Shown here: piece after piece, positions 62,867 through 64,000 of the stretch
Layout of the letters: each line of letters starts with the position of its first letter
How positions within the stretch are numbered: position 1 is the first letter of the stretch
NCBI GenBank assembly: GCA_032358165.1
Contig: JAALGY010000059.1
Span: forward strand, 434,001 to 498,000
DNA length: 64,000 nt
DNA from: Diplosphaera chodatii
Lineage: Eukaryota; Chlorophyta; Trebouxiophyceae; Prasiolales; Stichococcaceae
Direction: 5' to 3'
Position numbers and translations under genes: made by a program
Notes under the pieces: generated by a model
Told to the model about the DNA's origin: nothing
The model's input: only the letters and a program-made list of their open reading frames with translations
Database searches by the model: none

Positions 62867-64000
62867 CTACCAGTTGTGCTTGCTGCGTAGCAGCCGCCGG
62901 CCAATGACCTGCTGGGGCTCGGCGGCCTTGTCGCAGTCGGAGGGGTTGTCCGAGGTGCACGCCGGCGCGATGACCTCGTCGTCGTTTGCGTTGTAGGTGC
63001 CGCGGCCGCACGTGGTCAGGTGGATGTTGTTGTCGATGTTGTCGAGCACGGTGCCGGTGCGGGGGTAGAACACATGGTACTGCATCCACCAACACCGTCC
63101 ATGTTAGTATACTTGCTCCAGTGGCACATGCAGGGCGGATTGACAGCATGATGTTAATACAGCAAGCCGATGCGCCTCACCAGCAGCTGGACTGGGGTGA
63201 GGACATGGCAGGCTGGCACCAGACAGCCGCCACGCACGCAACACACCCTGGACACTTGACATCTAAAACCCTGCGACCAGCACTCACGTAGTCGCGCTTC
63301 AGCAGGGTGCGCGCGTAGGCGTTGGTGAAGGCGGGCGCCCTGCCGTTCTCGCTGCCCCAGGTGGTGTTGCGCGTGTCGCCGTACTGGTCGCTCTTGGTCA
63401 GCGGCGAGTTGGTCAGCAGCGTGTAGTTGGCGGGCATCGGGCGCGTCCGGAACGTCAGCCCCTTGGAGGCGTCCGAGATCTGCGGCACGCGGCGCAGCAG
63501 ATGCAGTCAGAGGGCCCGCCACTCAGTGCGTGTGGTTCAGACCTGCAAAAGCGCAGCATCTGCATGCCTCGACGCACAGAGCACAGTCATGCGGATCTGG
63601 GCCGACGCTGCCTTGGCGCCGACCAGCGGACACGTCGCCGGCAGGGCGGCGCACCATGAAGGCGCGGAACATGTCGTTGTCCTCGTGCACGCCGTTGTGG
63701 CAGTGCATCATGTACTCGCCCAGGTGGGGGCCGTAGCGCGCCGCCAGCGTGATTTTGCCCACGTTGGCGCCGATGTGGAGCACATCCTGCGACGTGCCAG
63801 TGGCATGTTCGATCGCCTGGCGGCCAATGGGTGACGGACTGTTTGACGTGCCCGGGCCATCGGCTTTTGTGCACATGTCATCAGCAGCACCGCCACCGTC
63901 ACTGGACAGACAGTGGCATTTCAGCTTCAGCCTGACGGCGCCCGCCGCACCTTGGGCGCATTGACGAGCTCCTTGGGGCAGGGCTTCCAGCCGCCGCCGC
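62867..64000 (-). CDS. Multicopper oxidase, second paralogue (3' part only)
   Basis: C-terminal part of a CotA/bilirubin oxidase/LPR-type multicopper oxidase that runs off the right edge. The exon near 63800-63655 encodes HIGANVGKITLAARYGP and MMHCHNGVHEDNDM, the HCH-x3-H-x4-M type-1/type-3 copper motif. Upstream, near 63985-63955, KPCPKELVNAPK parallels QPCPSELQNAPK of the first oxidase. Downstream exons near 63478-63290 (GLTFRTRPMPANYTLL) and 63080-62867 match the same order of exons. The C-terminus is longer than in the first copy, with an Asp/Cys-rich tail ending SKHNW before TAG at 62867. The two genes are clear duplicates, about 24 kb apart and in the same orientation. Confidence 0.9.

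Overview
The window looks like nuclear DNA of a chlorophyte green alga. It is GC-rich and has many short introns with GTGAG or GTGCG donors and TGCAG-type acceptors. Proteins carry long Gln, Ala and Pro tracts. The core histone genes contain introns, lie in divergent pairs and end in the 3' stem-loop of replication-dependent histone mRNAs. The species cannot be named from the sequence.

Layout, left to right. (1) 1-1013, minus: 5' part of a cytochrome P450 gene that runs off the left edge. (2) 2066-7040, minus: an RGG-rich, R3H-domain, ankyrin-repeat protein whose predicted last exon is a C-terminal membrane anchor. (3) 7392-9425, plus: 20S proteasome subunit beta-4, fully resolved into eight exons. 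(4) 10476-26701, plus: a 16-kb SWR1-class chromatin remodeller (PIE1/SRCAP/Swr1 family) with HSA domain, split SNF2 ATPase and C-terminal SANT-like segment. (5) 27451-32257: a core histone quartet, H4<->H3 and H2B<->H2A, all resolved to the base. (6) 33107-38687, minus: a secreted multicopper oxidase of the CotA/bilirubin oxidase/LPR type with a Pro-rich stalk. (7) 40404-43651, minus: a type II membrane glycosyltransferase-like protein. (8) 44212-44311, minus: a selenocysteine tRNA (anticodon UCA) whose anticodon loop holds a predicted 13-nt intron. (9) 44950-45405, minus: ribosomal protein S13 (uS15), intronless. (10) 46583-61089, plus: three tandem paralogues of a zinc-finger-like protein I do not recognise. 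They share two invariant Cys/His modules, a basic patch and a short LV-F-A-(V/I)-M motif. (11) 62867-64000, minus: 3' part of a second multicopper oxidase that runs off the right edge.

How the genes relate. The SWR1-type ATPase would exchange H2A-H2B for H2A.Z-H2B and lies directly beside a canonical histone quartet, a suggestive chromatin neighbourhood. The two multicopper oxidases bracket the glycosyltransferase, tRNA-Sec, S13 and the zinc-finger array. The tRNA-Sec implies that the organism makes selenoproteins, so in-frame TGA codons need care in annotation.

The strongest new observations are the intron-bearing tRNA-Sec and the lineage-specific-looking zinc-finger array. Exon boundaries are exact for the histones, the proteasome subunit, S13, the glycosyltransferase and the zinc-finger exons. 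They are approximate for the P450, R3H-ankyrin, SWR1 and oxidase genes.
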